DNA of 64,000 bases from Methylobrevis albus (GCF_015904235.1 NZ_JADZLT010000049.1:1-64000); one strand, 5' to 3'. Positions 43,210-51,734 are shown, counted from the first letter of the stretch. The notes: generated by a model not told the origin, from the sequence alone. Program-made: numbers and translations.

Positions 43210-44397
43210 ATGACGATCGGAGCAAACACCAGCGCCGGCATCCCGCGCCGGCTGCGGCTCGGCATGGTCGGCGGCGGCCAGGGCGCCTTCATCGGCGCCG
43301 TCCACCGCATCGCCGCCCGCATCGACGACGCCTACGAACTCGTCGCCGGGGCGCTGTCGAGCGATCCCGAGCGGGCCCGCATCTCGGGCGCCGAACTCGG
43401 CCTCGCGCCCGAGCGCGCCTATACCTCCTACGAGGGCATGGCGCGGGCGGAAAGCCGCCGCCCGGACGGCATCGACGCCGTCGCCATCGTGACGCCGAAC
43501 CACATGCACTTTCCCATCGCCAAAACCTTCCTCGAGGCCGGCATCCACGTCATCTGCGACAAGCCGCTGACCTCGACGCTGGAGGATGCGCTGGCGCTGC
43601 AGCAGATCGCCGAAGGCTCCGGCAAGCTGTTCGTGCTGACGCACAACTACACCGGCTATCCGATGATCCGGCAGGCGCGGGCGATGATCGCCGAGGGGGC
43701 GATCGGCAAGGTGCGCGTCGTGCAGGCGGAGTACCTGCAGGGCTGGCTCGCGACCCGGGTCGAGGACACCGGCTCCAAGCAGGCCGGCTGGCGCACCGAT
43801 CCGGCGAAATCGGGCGCCGGCGGCTGCATCGGCGACATCGGCACCCACGCCTTCAACCTCGCCGGCTTCGTCACCGGCCTCGAGGTGGAAACGCTGTCGG
43901 CCGATCTCTCCACCTTCGTCGAGGGCCGCCGTGTCGACGATCACATCCAGATCCTGCTGCGCTATGCCGGCGGCGCGAAGGGCACGCTGGTCGCGAGCCA
44001 GGTGGCGATCGGTTCGGAAAACGGGCTGAAGCTGCGCATCTACGGCGAGACCGGCGGCCTCGAATGGGTGCAGGAGGAGCCGAACCAGCTCTGGTACACG
44101 CCGCTCGGCGAGGCAAAGCGCCTGCTGACCCGCGGCGGCGCGGGGGCAGGTCCCGCGGCGAACCGCGTCACCCGCGTCCCCTTCGGCCATCCGGAAGGCT
44201 ACCTCGAAGGTTTTGCGAACATCTACGTGGAGGCGGCGCGGGCCATCCGCGCCTTCGATGCCGGCACGGCGCTCGATCCCGACGTCGCCTATCCGACGAT
44301 CGCCGACGGCGTCGCCGGCATGCGCTTCATCGATGCGGCGATCCGCTCGGCGCAAGCCGACGGGCGCTGGACGCCGCTGGTCGGCATAGGCGGCTGA
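43210..44397 (+). CDS. Gfo/Idh/MocA-family NAD(P)-dependent oxidoreductase
   Basis: A 395-residue oxidoreductase. The N-terminal Rossmann fold has GMVGGGQGAF near 19-28. The VICDKPLTSTLEDA block near 116-129 carries the family lysine, and GGCIGDIGTHAFNLAGF near 205-221 contains the D-x3-H active-site pair. It likely oxidises a polyol, inositol or 3-keto sugar that the upstream TIM-barrel protein then rearranges. It is convergent with the flavoprotein gene ending at 44437. Confidence 0.9.
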   Translation: MTIGANTSAGIPRRLRLGMVGGGQGAFIGAVHRIAARIDDAYELVAGALSSDPERARISGAELGLAPERAYTSYEGMARAESRRPDGIDAVAIVTPNHMHFPIAKTFLEAGIHVICDKPLTSTLEDALALQQIAEGSGKLFVLTHNYTGYPMIRQARAMIAEGAIGKVRVVQAEYLQGWLATRVEDTGSKQAGWRTDPAKSGAGGCIGDIGTHAFNLAGFVTGLEVETLSADLSTFVEGRRVDDHIQILLRYAGGAKGTLVASQVAIGSENGLKLRIYGETGGLEWVQEEPNQLWYTPLGEAKRLLTRGGAGAGPAANRVTRVPFGHPEGYLEGFANIYVEAARAIRAFDAGTALDPDVAYPTIADGVAGMRFIDAAIRSAQADGRWTPLVGIGG

Positions 44398-44436
44398 CGT
44401 CGCCGCGGGTTCCGGGCACAGGCGGCTGACGCCGCC

Positions 44437-46911
44437 TCAGGCCCGGACCCGCGCCGAACTCGGGTCATAGGGCGGCGCCAGCGTCAGCGCCGCCCGGTGG
44501 GTCTCGCCCGCGACGACGAGGGCGAAGTCGCCGGCGAGGAACGCGTCGTCGACGCCGTCCGCGTTGCGCACGTAGCCCCAGCCGATGTTGGCGCCGATGG
44601 TGTAACCCCAGCCGCCGCTGGTGAGGTAGCCGACCGGCTTGCCGCCGCGCAGGATCGTCTCGCGGCCGACGAGATGCACCGCGGGGCTCTCGACGAGGAA
44701 GCCGGCGAGGCGCTTGGCGAGCGGGGCCTTCGCCTGCGCCTCCAGCGCGGCGCGGCCGATGAAGTCGATGTCGGATTTCAGTTTGACGGCGAAGCCGAGC
44801 CCGGCTTCGAGCGGGGTGTCGTTCGGCGTGATGTCCGCCCCCCAGGCCCGGTAGCCCTTCTCGAGCCGCAGCGATTCCATCGCGCGGTAGCCGGCGAGGC
44901 GAAGCCCGTGCGCGGCGCCAGCCGCGACCAGCGCGTCGTAGACGTCCGCCGCGGCGCGGGCCGGCATGTGCAGTTCCCAGCCGAGCTCGCCGACATAGGT
45001 AACGCGCAGCGCGCGCACCGCATGGCCGGCGATCGTCACGACCCGCACCGCGCCGAACGGGAAGGCGGCGGAGCCGAGATCGGCGTCGGTGACGGCGCCG
45101 AGGATCGCCCGCGCGTTCGGCCCCATCAGCGACAGCGTGGCGAACGCCTCGGTGACGTCCTCGCACGCGATGTCGCCGGCCCCGAGGTTGCGGCGGATCC
45201 AGTCACCGTCGTGGGTGCGGAAGCCGGTGCCGGTGACGACGTAGAAGTGGTCGTCGGCGAGCATCGCCACGGTGAGGTCGGCCTCGATGCCGCCCTTCGG
45301 GTTGAGGAGCTGGGTATAGGCGAGCCGCCCCGGCGCCCGCGCGACGCGGTTGGCGCAGAGCCGCTCCAGCGCGGCGGCGGCGTCGGTGCCGCGGATCTCG
45401 AACTTTGCGAACGACGACTGGTCGAACAGTACCGCCGCCTCGCGCGCCGCCGCGTGCTCCTCCCCGACGGCACCGAACCAGTTGGCACGGCCCTGGGACG
45501 GGATGTCCCGCGCCTCGCCGCTGGCGGCGGGATCCGCGAACCAGTTCGCCCGCTCCCAGCCGAGCTTGGAGCCGAACACCGCGCCGGCGTCCTTCAGCCG
45601 GCCGTAGAGCGGCGAGGCGAGGCGGGGCCGGGCACTCGCATATTCGTCGTGCGGCCAGGCGATGGCGTAGTGCTTGCCGTAGGCCTCGACCGTGCGCTCC
45701 AGCGTATAGGCGGGGTCGGCGTGCACGCCGGCGAAGCGGCGGATGTCGACGACCCAGAGGTCCATCGGCGGCGTGCCGTCGGCGACCCAGGCCGCCAGCG
45801 CCCAGCCGGCGCCGCCGCCCGACGCGATGCCGAAGGCGTTGAATCCGCAGCCGACGAAGAAGTTCCGGAGCTCCGGCGCCTCGCCGAGGATGAAGTTGCC
45901 GTCGGGCGTGAAGCTCTCCGGCCCGTTGATCATCTGCTTGACGCCGACATAGTGCAGCGCCGGCACCCGGGCGATCGCCGATTCCATGTGCGGCTCGAAG
46001 TGGTCCCAGTCCTCGTCGAGCAGACTGAACTCGAACGGCCGCGGCACGCCGTTCAGCGCCCAGGGCTTCGGGTTGGTCTCGTAGCCGCCCATGACGAGGC
46101 CGCCGACCTCCTCCTTGAAGTAGATCAGCCGGTCGGGGTCGCGCAGCGTCGGCAGCCGGCTCGGCACCCCCGCCACCGTCTCGGTGACGATGTACTGGTG
46201 CTGCATCGCCTGCAGCGGCACCGAAACGCCGGCCATCGCGCCGATCTCGCGCGACCAGAGGCCGGCGCAGACGACCACCTTGGCACAAGTGACGGTGCCG
46301 GCGTCGGTGACGACCCCGGTGACCGCGCCGCCCGCCGTCTCGAAGCCGGTGACGGTGACGCCCTCGACCAGCTTCGCCCCGTGCATCCGCGCGCCGCGGG
46401 CAAGGCTCTGGGTGATGTCGGAGGGGCTCGCCTGGCCGTCGGTCGGCAGGTAGGCGGCGCCGACGAGGTCGTCGATCGCCATCACCGGCCAGAGATCCTG
46501 CGCCTCGCGCGGGGTGAGCAGGTGCATGTCGAGGCCGAAGCTCTTCGCCGTCGTCGCCTGGCGCAGGATCTCGGTCCAGCGGTCGGCATTGCAGGCGAGC
46601 CGGAGGCCGCCGTTCTGCTTCCAGCCGGTGGCGAGCCCGGTCTCGGCCTCCAGCGTCGCATAGAGCTCGACCGAATATTTCAGCAGCCGGGTGATCGAGG
46701 CGGAGGTGCGCAGCTGGCCGACGAGGCCGGCGGCGTGCCAGGTCGAGCCGCCGGTGAGCCGGCCCTGCTCGATCAGCAGCACGTCGGCCTTGTGGTCGCG
46801 GGCGAGGTGATAGGCGGTGGAGCAGCCGATGATGCCACCGCCGATGACGACGATCTCGGCGTGGCTCGGCAGGCTGGCCGTCTTGGGGGCGAAATCGGGC
46901 GCGACGTTCAT
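44437..46911 (-). CDS. dimethylglycine/sarcosine dehydrogenase-like FAD enzyme with GcvT domain
   Basis: An 824-residue two-part enzyme. A DAO-type FAD domain (about 18-400) starts VVIGGGIIGCSTAYH. It is followed at H59 in GSTWHAAG by the histidine that binds FAD covalently in dimethylglycine and sarcosine dehydrogenases. A C-terminal aminomethyltransferase-like folate domain (about 440-815) shows RVTYVGELGWELH and GYRAMESLRLEKGYRAWG. The likely reaction is oxidative demethylation of an N-methyl amino compound with transfer of the one-carbon unit to tetrahydrofolate. Its start overlaps the kinase-like gene by four bases. Confidence 0.88.
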   Translation of the reverse strand: MNVAPDFAPKTASLPSHAEIVVIGGGIIGCSTAYHLARDHKADVLLIEQGRLTGGSTWHAAGLVGQLRTSASITRLLKYSVELYATLEAETGLATGWKQNGGLRLACNADRWTEILRQATTAKSFGLDMHLLTPREAQDLWPVMAIDDLVGAAYLPTDGQASPSDITQSLARGARMHGAKLVEGVTVTGFETAGGAVTGVVTDAGTVTCAKVVVCAGLWSREIGAMAGVSVPLQAMQHQYIVTETVAGVPSRLPTLRDPDRLIYFKEEVGGLVMGGYETNPKPWALNGVPRPFEFSLLDEDWDHFEPHMESAIARVPALHYVGVKQMINGPESFTPDGNFILGEAPELRNFFVGCGFNAFGIASGGGAGWALAAWVADGTPPMDLWVVDIRRFAGVHADPAYTLERTVEAYGKHYAIAWPHDEYASARPRLASPLYGRLKDAGAVFGSKLGWERANWFADPAASGEARDIPSQGRANWFGAVGEEHAAAREAAVLFDQSSFAKFEIRGTDAAAALERLCANRVARAPGRLAYTQLLNPKGGIEADLTVAMLADDHFYVVTGTGFRTHDGDWIRRNLGAGDIACEDVTEAFATLSLMGPNARAILGAVTDADLGSAAFPFGAVRVVTIAGHAVRALRVTYVGELGWELHMPARAAADVYDALVAAGAAHGLRLAGYRAMESLRLEKGYRAWGADITPNDTPLEAGLGFAVKLKSDIDFIGRAALEAQAKAPLAKRLAGFLVESPAVHLVGRETILRGGKPVGYLTSGGWGYTIGANIGWGYVRNADGVDDAFLAGDFALVVAGETHRAALTLAPPYDPSSARVRA

Positions 46912-47792
46912 CGGATGGTTTCCTCGAACTGGCCGAGGGCGCGCTCGAAGCGGGCGAGGTTCTCGGCCGTATAGGCGACGTAGTCGGCGCCGGGGGCGTC
47001 GAGGTGGATTTCGGAGACCATGCTCCACATCGCCTCGCGCAGCAGCGAGGCGGCCTTCATCGCGTCGAAGGCCTTCAGCAGGGCGGGGTCGAGGTCGTCG
47101 CCGAAATAGGCGCCGAGCAGCGCGATCTCGGCGTCGCGGCCGAAGCCGGCGTTGCCGGCGAGGTTGGCGAGGTCGAACAGCGGCGTGCCGAAGCCGCCGT
47201 ACTCCCAGTCGACCAGCCAGTAGCGGTCCGCGCCGCGCAGGATGTTGGCCGGCAGAAGGTCGTGGTGGCCGAAGACGATCGGCAGCGGCACCTGCGCCGC
47301 CTCCAGCAGGTCGCTGACGGCGAGGTAGCGCGGCAGCTCGCGCACCAGGCGGTGCCCGGCGGCGCTCAGCGTCGCCGCATAGTCGCGGATGACGTGGAAC
47401 ACCCAGAAGATCGGCGCCGGCCCGACGAGATGGCGCGCCACCTCGCCGTGGCAGCGCCGGATCAGCGGCACGATCTCCGCCCAGTTCGCCGCGACGTCGG
47501 CGGCGGTGCAGGCGGTGCACTCGACGAACTCGAACACGGTGATACCCGGCTCGGCGTGCAGCACCGCGGGCGAGAGGCCGGCGGCATGCGCCGCCCGGGC
47601 GACGGCAGTCTCCCGGTCGCGGAACACGTGGTGGAACGGCAGGTCGGCGCCGAGGCGCACGACGCGGCGCCGGCCGGCGTCCTCGACGACGAAATTCGCA
47701 TTGGAGAGACCGCCCGACAGCGGCGCGATCTCGATCGGGCCGGACCAGATCGGCAGACGCCGGATGGCCGCGCGGTTCGCGGTGTCGCTCAT
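46908..47792 (-). CDS. choline/ethanolamine kinase-like phosphotransferase
   Basis: A 294-residue aminoglycoside-phosphotransferase-fold kinase. The ATP-binding start GGLSNANFVV is near 29-38, the catalytic loop FGHHDLLPANIL near 184-195 (H-x-D-x4-N) and VDWEYGGFGTPLFDLANL near 204-221 contains the metal-binding D. Choline or ethanolamine kinases of bacteria look like this; a methylated amino alcohol is a reasonable substrate given the demethylating flavoenzyme next to it, but that is inference. AGGAGG precedes the ATG at 47792. First gene of the minus-strand pair, divergent from the DeoR gene. Confidence 0.82.
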   Translation of the reverse strand: MSDTANRAAIRRLPIWSGPIEIAPLSGGLSNANFVVEDAGRRRVVRLGADLPFHHVFRDRETAVARAAHAAGLSPAVLHAEPGITVFEFVECTACTAADVAANWAEIVPLIRRCHGEVARHLVGPAPIFWVFHVIRDYAATLSAAGHRLVRELPRYLAVSDLLEAAQVPLPIVFGHHDLLPANILRGADRYWLVDWEYGGFGTPLFDLANLAGNAGFGRDAEIALLGAYFGDDLDPALLKAFDAMKAASLLREAMWSMVSEIHLDAPGADYVAYTAENLARFERALGQFEETIR

Positions 47793-47865
47793 CGCCCCCT
47801 CCTCGCCGCCGCTTTGCGCATTTCTCCTCGGCCAGGACGGCATTTCCACATCATTCGGGCATCAT

Positions 47866-47945
47866 GTCAACAAAAAGTCACAAAAAGCCTCGCATCCATG
47901 GATCTCTCTTTCCGTTTTTGACCGAATGTCATATGATGTCGGTCA
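47866..47945. promoter_or_regulatory. candidate DeoR-family operator cluster
   Basis: In the AT-rich gap between the divergent kinase and DeoR genes, GTCAACAAAAA (47866) and GTCACAAAAAG (47877) form direct repeats, and TTTTTGAC (47915) is the same box inverted. TGACCGA at 47919 pairs with TCGGTCA at 47939. Such repeated boxes between divergent genes suit binding by the adjacent regulator. Confidence 0.5.
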
Positions 47946-47971
47946 GGCTCGGCAAGTCAGGCGACGGCGGA

Positions 47972-48736
47972 GTGACCATCCTGAACGCGAAGCGACACGG
48001 CGACATCCTCCGCATCGTCGGGGAAACCGGCACGATCTCGGTGACCGACCTCGCCCACCGGCTGGGCGTCTCGCTCGAGACGGTGCGCCGCGACGTCCGC
48101 CCGCTCGCCGACGCCGGGACACTGCTCAAACTGCACGGCGCGGTGTCGCTGCCCGGCCCGCTGGCCGAGGCGCCGTTCGAGCGGCGCATGCGCGACAACG
48201 CCGACGCCAAGCGCGCCGTGGCGGCCCGGATCGCCGCGATGATCGACGACGGCGACGCCGTGATGCTTGACACCGGCACCACGACGAGCTTCCTCGCCCG
48301 CGCGCTGATGTCGAAGCGCCGGCTCACCGTCGTCACCAATTCCTCCGACATCGCCCGCACGCTGGCGACCGTCAACGACAACACGGTCTACATGGCCGGC
48401 GGGCAGTTGCGCGGCGACAGCGGCGCCGCCTTCGGCGCGGCGGCGATCGCCTTCGTGAAAAGCTTTCGCGTGCGCTTTGCCATCATCACCACGGCCGGCA
48501 TCGACGCCGGCTGCGGCCTGATGGACTTCGACCTCGCCGAGGCGGAGTTCGCCCGCGCCGTGCTCGAATGCGGCGAGACCCGCCTCGTCGCCACCGACTC
48601 GAGCAAGTTCGGGCGCCGCGCGCTGGTGCGCATCTGCGGCTTCGGCGACGTCGACCGCATCGTCACCGACGCCGCCCCGCCGGCCGACATCGCCGAGCAG
48701 TTCGCCGCCAACGGCGTCGCCGTCGATCTCGCCTGA
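47972..48736 (+). CDS. DeoR/GlpR-family transcriptional regulator
   Basis: A regulator of about 254 residues. The DeoR helix-turn-helix (about 4-58) reads ILRIVGETGTISVTDLAHRL followed by SLETVRRDV. The effector-binding sensor domain (about 75-235) has MLDTGTTTSFLARAL and VVTNS as in sugar-phosphate-sensing members. The start is uncertain: GTG 47972 gives the usual family N-terminus, while ATGs at 47933 and 47936 fall within an inverted repeat and have no ribosome binding site. It likely represses the divergent kinase/flavoprotein pair and itself. Confidence 0.87.
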   Translation: MTILNAKRHGDILRIVGETGTISVTDLAHRLGVSLETVRRDVRPLADAGTLLKLHGAVSLPGPLAEAPFERRMRDNADAKRAVAARIAAMIDDGDAVMLDTGTTTSFLARALMSKRRLTVVTNSSDIARTLATVNDNTVYMAGGQLRGDSGAAFGAAAIAFVKSFRVRFAIITTAGIDAGCGLMDFDLAEAEFARAVLECGETRLVATDSSKFGRRALVRICGFGDVDRIVTDAAPPADIAEQFAANGVAVDLA

Positions 48737-48769
48737 CGAAAAACCCGGGCCTGACGAAAGACCCGTGCC

Positions 48770-49714
48770 CTATGCGCGCGGATGCGCCCGGTCGTAGACC
48801 TCGAGCAGCCGGGCGGCGTCGATGCCGGTATAGACCTGCGTCGTCGACAGGCTGGCGTGGCCGAGCAGTTCCTGGATGGTGCGCAGGTCGCCGCCGCCGC
48901 CGAGCAGGTGGGTCGCGAACGAATGGCGCAGCGCGTGCGGTGTCGCCGTCGGCGGCAGGCCGAGCGCGCCGCGCAGCCGCTCCATGGCGAGTTGCACCGC
49001 CCGCGCGCCGAGTGGCCCGCCCTTGACGCCGACGAACAGCGGCCCGTCGGGGGCCAGCGGCCACGGGCAGAGGCTGAGATAGGCGGCGACGCCGGCCGCG
49101 ACCGGCTCGAGCACCGGCACGATCCGCGTCCGCCCGCCCTTGCCGGTGACGCGCAGCGGGTTGCCGCCGGCGACCGGCGCCTCGGCCCGGGTCAGCGACA
49201 GCGCCTCGCCGATGCGGAGGCCGGCGCCGTAGAGCAGGCCGAGCACCGCGGCGTCGCGCGCCGCGACCCACGGCTCGTCCGCCGTCTGCGCGTCGATCGA
49301 GACGACGTCGAGCGCCGCATCGGCGGCGAGCGGCTTCGGCAAGCGCCGCGGCCGTTTCGGCGCCCGCACGGCGGCGGCGGCCGCGGACGGTGCGGCGCCC
49401 TCGCGCTCGAGATGCCGGATCAGCGAGCGGATGCCGGCGAGCGAGCGGGCGAGCGAGGCAGCGGCGATGTCGTCGCGGCGGCGGTCGGCGAGGAAGGCGC
49501 GGAAATCCGCCGGCCGGAGCTGCGCCAGCGCCGCGATGTCGGGCGCGCCGCCGAGGTGGCCGGCGAGGAAGCGCAGGAACTGCGTCACGTCGCGCTCATA
49601 GGCCTCGACGGTCTTCGGCGACAGCCGCCGCACGCCCGCGAGCGTCGCCAGCCAGCCGGCGACCTTGGCCGCGAGGTCGGGCGCCATGATCGTCAGCGGG
49701 CCGCCGGTGTCCAT
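48770..49714 (-). CDS. xerC: tyrosine recombinase XerC
   Basis: A 314-residue tyrosine recombinase. The N-terminal SAM-like core-binding domain covers about 10-100. The catalytic domain has the first arginine in YGAGLRIGEAL, a TGKGGRTR lysine turn, H-x-x-R in HALRHSFATHLL, and the nucleophilic tyrosine near the end in STTQVYTGI. Length and C-terminus fit housekeeping XerC, which resolves chromosome dimers at dif with XerD, rather than a phage integrase. No dif or attachment site is seen nearby. An in-frame ATG at 49687 is an alternative start. Confidence 0.9.
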   Translation of the reverse strand: MDTGGPLTIMAPDLAAKVAGWLATLAGVRRLSPKTVEAYERDVTQFLRFLAGHLGGAPDIAALAQLRPADFRAFLADRRRDDIAAASLARSLAGIRSLIRHLEREGAAPSAAAAAVRAPKRPRRLPKPLAADAALDVVSIDAQTADEPWVAARDAAVLGLLYGAGLRIGEALSLTRAEAPVAGGNPLRVTGKGGRTRIVPVLEPVAAGVAAYLSLCPWPLAPDGPLFVGVKGGPLGARAVQLAMERLRGALGLPPTATPHALRHSFATHLLGGGGDLRTIQELLGHASLSTTQVYTGIDAARLLEVYDRAHPRA

Positions 49715-49765
49715 CGTGGTCTCGCATCCTGCCGTCGCATGTCACCGACCAGCCTTGTCGCAAAA

Positions 49766-49806
49766 GCTGAACGACGGGTGAACACCGGCCTCAGCCCGGG
49801 TTCAGC
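49766..49806. promoter_or_regulatory. TGAAC repeats, candidate regulator binding site
   Basis: TGAAC occurs at 49768 and again 11 bases later at 49779, and GTTCAGC at 49800 is the inverted match of GCTGAAC at 49766. Eleven-base spacing of direct repeats is typical of sites for OmpR-type response regulators. It lies between divergent xerC and the small exported protein gene. Confidence 0.35.
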
Positions 49807-49905
49807 GGCAGGGCTCTAGAAGGGTGACATGCGGCGCCGTCGAGGGACCAAGCGCCGATGCCACCGGGCCCGGCGACGCGGCCCACCGCCGATGAGGATC
49901 CCGTC

Positions 49906-50322
49906 ATGCTCCCGAAGTTCGCTGTTTCGAAGACCGTTCTCTCCGCCGTCGCGGCCGTTGCCTTCGCCGCCGCCGCCCTCGTCTCCGCCTCCGCCCCGGC
50001 TGCCGCCGACGGCATCAACGTCCGCGTCGCCATCGGCGCGCCGTTCATCGCCGGCCCCTCGGCGAAGGCGCCGGTGGTCACCGTCGACCACCGCGGCTGG
50101 GACGCGCACCGCCCCTACTACCAGGACCGCGGCCGCGACCACGGCCGCGACTGGCACCGCGGCCGCGACCATCGCAATAGCTGGCGCAACGACTGGCGCC
50201 CGCAGCGCGTCGTCAAGGTCTGCGAGCCGACCTGGGTGGTGCGCAAGGTCGAGGACCGCCACGGCCGGGTGATCAAGGTGGTGCGCACCCGCACCGAGAC
50301 CTGCCGCAACGTCTACCGCTGA
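49906..50322 (+). CDS. small exported basic protein of unknown function
   Basis: A 138-residue protein I do not recognise. The first 34 residues form a clear signal peptide (core VLSAVAAVAFAAAALVSASA, then AAA). The mature part has a central stretch rich in R, D, H, G and W (DRGRDHGRDWHRGRDHRN), similar in style to periplasmic metal-stress proteins. A C-terminal region follows with two cysteines about 36 residues apart that could form a disulfide. The ATG at 49906 is chosen because it opens the signal peptide. Confidence 0.65.
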   Translation: MLPKFAVSKTVLSAVAAVAFAAAALVSASAPAAADGINVRVAIGAPFIAGPSAKAPVVTVDHRGWDAHRPYYQDRGRDHGRDWHRGRDHRNSWRNDWRPQRVVKVCEPTWVVRKVEDRHGRVIKVVRTRTETCRNVYR

Positions 50323-50347
50323 CGCGCGGCCGTCGCCCGGTGACCTG

Positions 50348-50385
50348 CCTCCGCTTCGGGTGTAGCATTGCACCCGGAGCGGAGG
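50348..50385 (+). promoter_or_regulatory. 15-bp hairpin burying the ribosome binding site of the next gene
   Basis: CCTCCGCTTCGGGTG (50348-50362) pairs with CACCCGGAGCGGAGG (50371-50385) with one G-T wobble and an eight-base loop. The right arm contains the GGAGGA Shine-Dalgarno sequence of the gene starting at 50394. It could be an RNA switch or thermosensor, or double as the terminator of the preceding gene. Confidence 0.6.
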
Positions 50386-50393
50386 ATTTCGCC

Positions 50394-50789
50394 ATGCGGC
50401 ATCCCGTGATGCGAGCGGTCTCGCGACCGGCCGGAGCAGGGCGCCGGCGGGTGCTTGCGGGCCTCGCCCTCGTGCTGACCATGAGCCTCGTCCCCGCCGC
50501 GGTGCCGTCGGCCGCGGCGCACGACTGCAAGTGCCGTTTCGCCGGACGCGACTGGTCGCTCGGCCAGCGCGCCTGCTTCGGCCCGGACGGCGCGTCGCGG
50601 CTGATGGAATGCCGCATGAACCAGAACATCACCGCCTGGGTCGAGGTCGCGGACGGTTGCCCGGCCGCGGCGCTCGGCCCGCCGCAGGGGTCGGTTCGCG
50701 GCACCCTGCACGGCGATGGCTCGTCCGGTCCCGCCGTCCGCGCGACGCTTTCCGCAGCGTTTCGGGCCTCTGCCGCGGCCCAGCCTTGA
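50394..50789 (+). CDS. small exported cysteine-containing protein of unknown function
   Basis: A 131-residue protein I do not recognise. The N-terminus is basic (RAVSRPAGAGRRR) and followed by a hydrophobic signal core ending in AAA near residue 43. The mature part begins HDCKCRFAGRDW and contains five cysteines (two in C-x-C, then AC, EC and GC), then a low-complexity alanine-rich end. An odd number of cysteines may mean a dimer or a bound ligand. The start is well supported by GGAGGA eight bases upstream, which is sequestered in a hairpin. Confidence 0.65.
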   Translation: MRHPVMRAVSRPAGAGRRRVLAGLALVLTMSLVPAAVPSAAAHDCKCRFAGRDWSLGQRACFGPDGASRLMECRMNQNITAWVEVADGCPAAALGPPQGSVRGTLHGDGSSGPAVRATLSAAFRASAAAQP

Positions 50790-50857
50790 TTTCCCGCCCA
50801 CTCCCTGTATATATCGCGTCATTCACCGATCCTTGATGCGCTCGATGAGCGGATTGG

Positions 50858-50887
50858 GAGTGGGGCCCACCCGGGACCCGCTCTTTT
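50858..50887 (+). promoter_or_regulatory. terminator-like hairpin in rimP operon leader (possible attenuator)
   Basis: GAGTGGG pairs with CCCGCTC (one G-T) across a 12-base GC-rich loop and is followed directly by TTTT, 140 bases before the rimP start. This is the form of an intrinsic terminator inside the leader of a translation-factor operon, so attenuation is plausible. It could instead simply end the preceding transcript. Confidence 0.5.
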
Positions 50888-51026
50888 CGGCATAGGCTCA
50901 AGGCAAGGATCGCGAACCAGTGTGCCGCGTCAGGCGATGCGGACGACGACAGCGCCGTTCCGGCGAACCCGTGAGCCCGGACAACGGCGCGCCGGCTTCG
51001 CGGCGGCGGGAAGACGACGGACCAGG

Positions 51027-51734
51027 ATGACCAGCGCAGAGCGCGACGACGACATCGACGACCGCGACGACGCCCCCAACGGTGCGGCGGGCGACGAGCG
51101 TGACGATGCCCTGAACTCTCCCGATCTCGACCTCGGTGACGACGACGATACCGTCGCCATCGGCCCGTCGGTGCATTTCGAGGCGCCGCTCGACGAGCCG
51201 CGCCTCGTCGCCGAGACCGGCCCGGCGGCGAAGGTCGCGGCGATCATCGACCCGGTGCTGATCGACATCGGCTACCGCCTCGTGCGCGTCCGCCTCTCCG
51301 GCCTCAACGGCGCCACCCTGCAGATCATGGCCGAGCGGCCCGACGGCGGCATGACCGTCGAGGACTGCGAGACGGTCAGCCGCGCGATCTCCCCGGCGCT
51401 CGACGTCGAGGACCCGATCGACCGCGCCTACTATCTCGAGGTCTCCTCCCCCGGCATCGACCGCCCGCTGGTGCGGGTCAGCGACTTTGCGCGCTGGGTC
51501 GGCTTCGAGGCGAAGGTGGAGCTCGCGGTGCCTGTCGCGGGGCGCAAGCGCTTCCGCGGCTGGCTGCTCGGCGTCGAGGGCGAAGGCAGCGAGGCGACGG
51601 CGGGCATCCGGATGCTGCAGCCGCTCGACGACGGCACCAATGAGGCGCGCTTCCCGCTGGCGTCGCTCGAAGAAGCCCGGCTGGTGCTCAACGACGCGCT
51701 GATCCGCGCCTCGCTGAGGGCCGGCAAGGCCTGA
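51027..51734 (+). CDS. rimP: ribosome maturation factor RimP
   Basis: A 235-residue 30S assembly factor. The RimP N-terminal domain (about 70-145) includes [11 protein letters not shown] and [13 protein letters not shown], then [11 protein letters not shown] near 140. The C-terminal SH3-like domain covers about 155-225. The first 55 residues are a very acidic, D/E-rich extension not seen in the core family. The frame is open upstream, but ATG 51027 is the best start for a cytoplasmic acidic N-terminus. First gene of the rimP-nusA-ylxR-infB operon. Confidence 0.92.
   Translation: MTSAERDDDIDDRDDAPNGAAGDERDDALNSPDLDLGDDDDTVAIGPSVHFEAPLDEPRLVAETGPAAKVAAIIDPVLIDIGYRLVRVRLSGLNGATLQIMAERPDGGMTVEDCETVSRAISPALDVEDPIDRAYYLEVSSPGIDRPLVRVSDFARWVGFEAKVELAVPVAGRKRFRGWLLGVEGEGSEATAGIRMLQPLDDGTNEARFPLASLEEARLVLNDALIRASLRAGKA

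Noticed and set aside
48770..49714. Tyrosine recombinase as an integrase of a mobile element
   Set aside because: Length and motifs fit housekeeping XerC; there is no tRNA attachment site, direct repeat or phage gene nearby.
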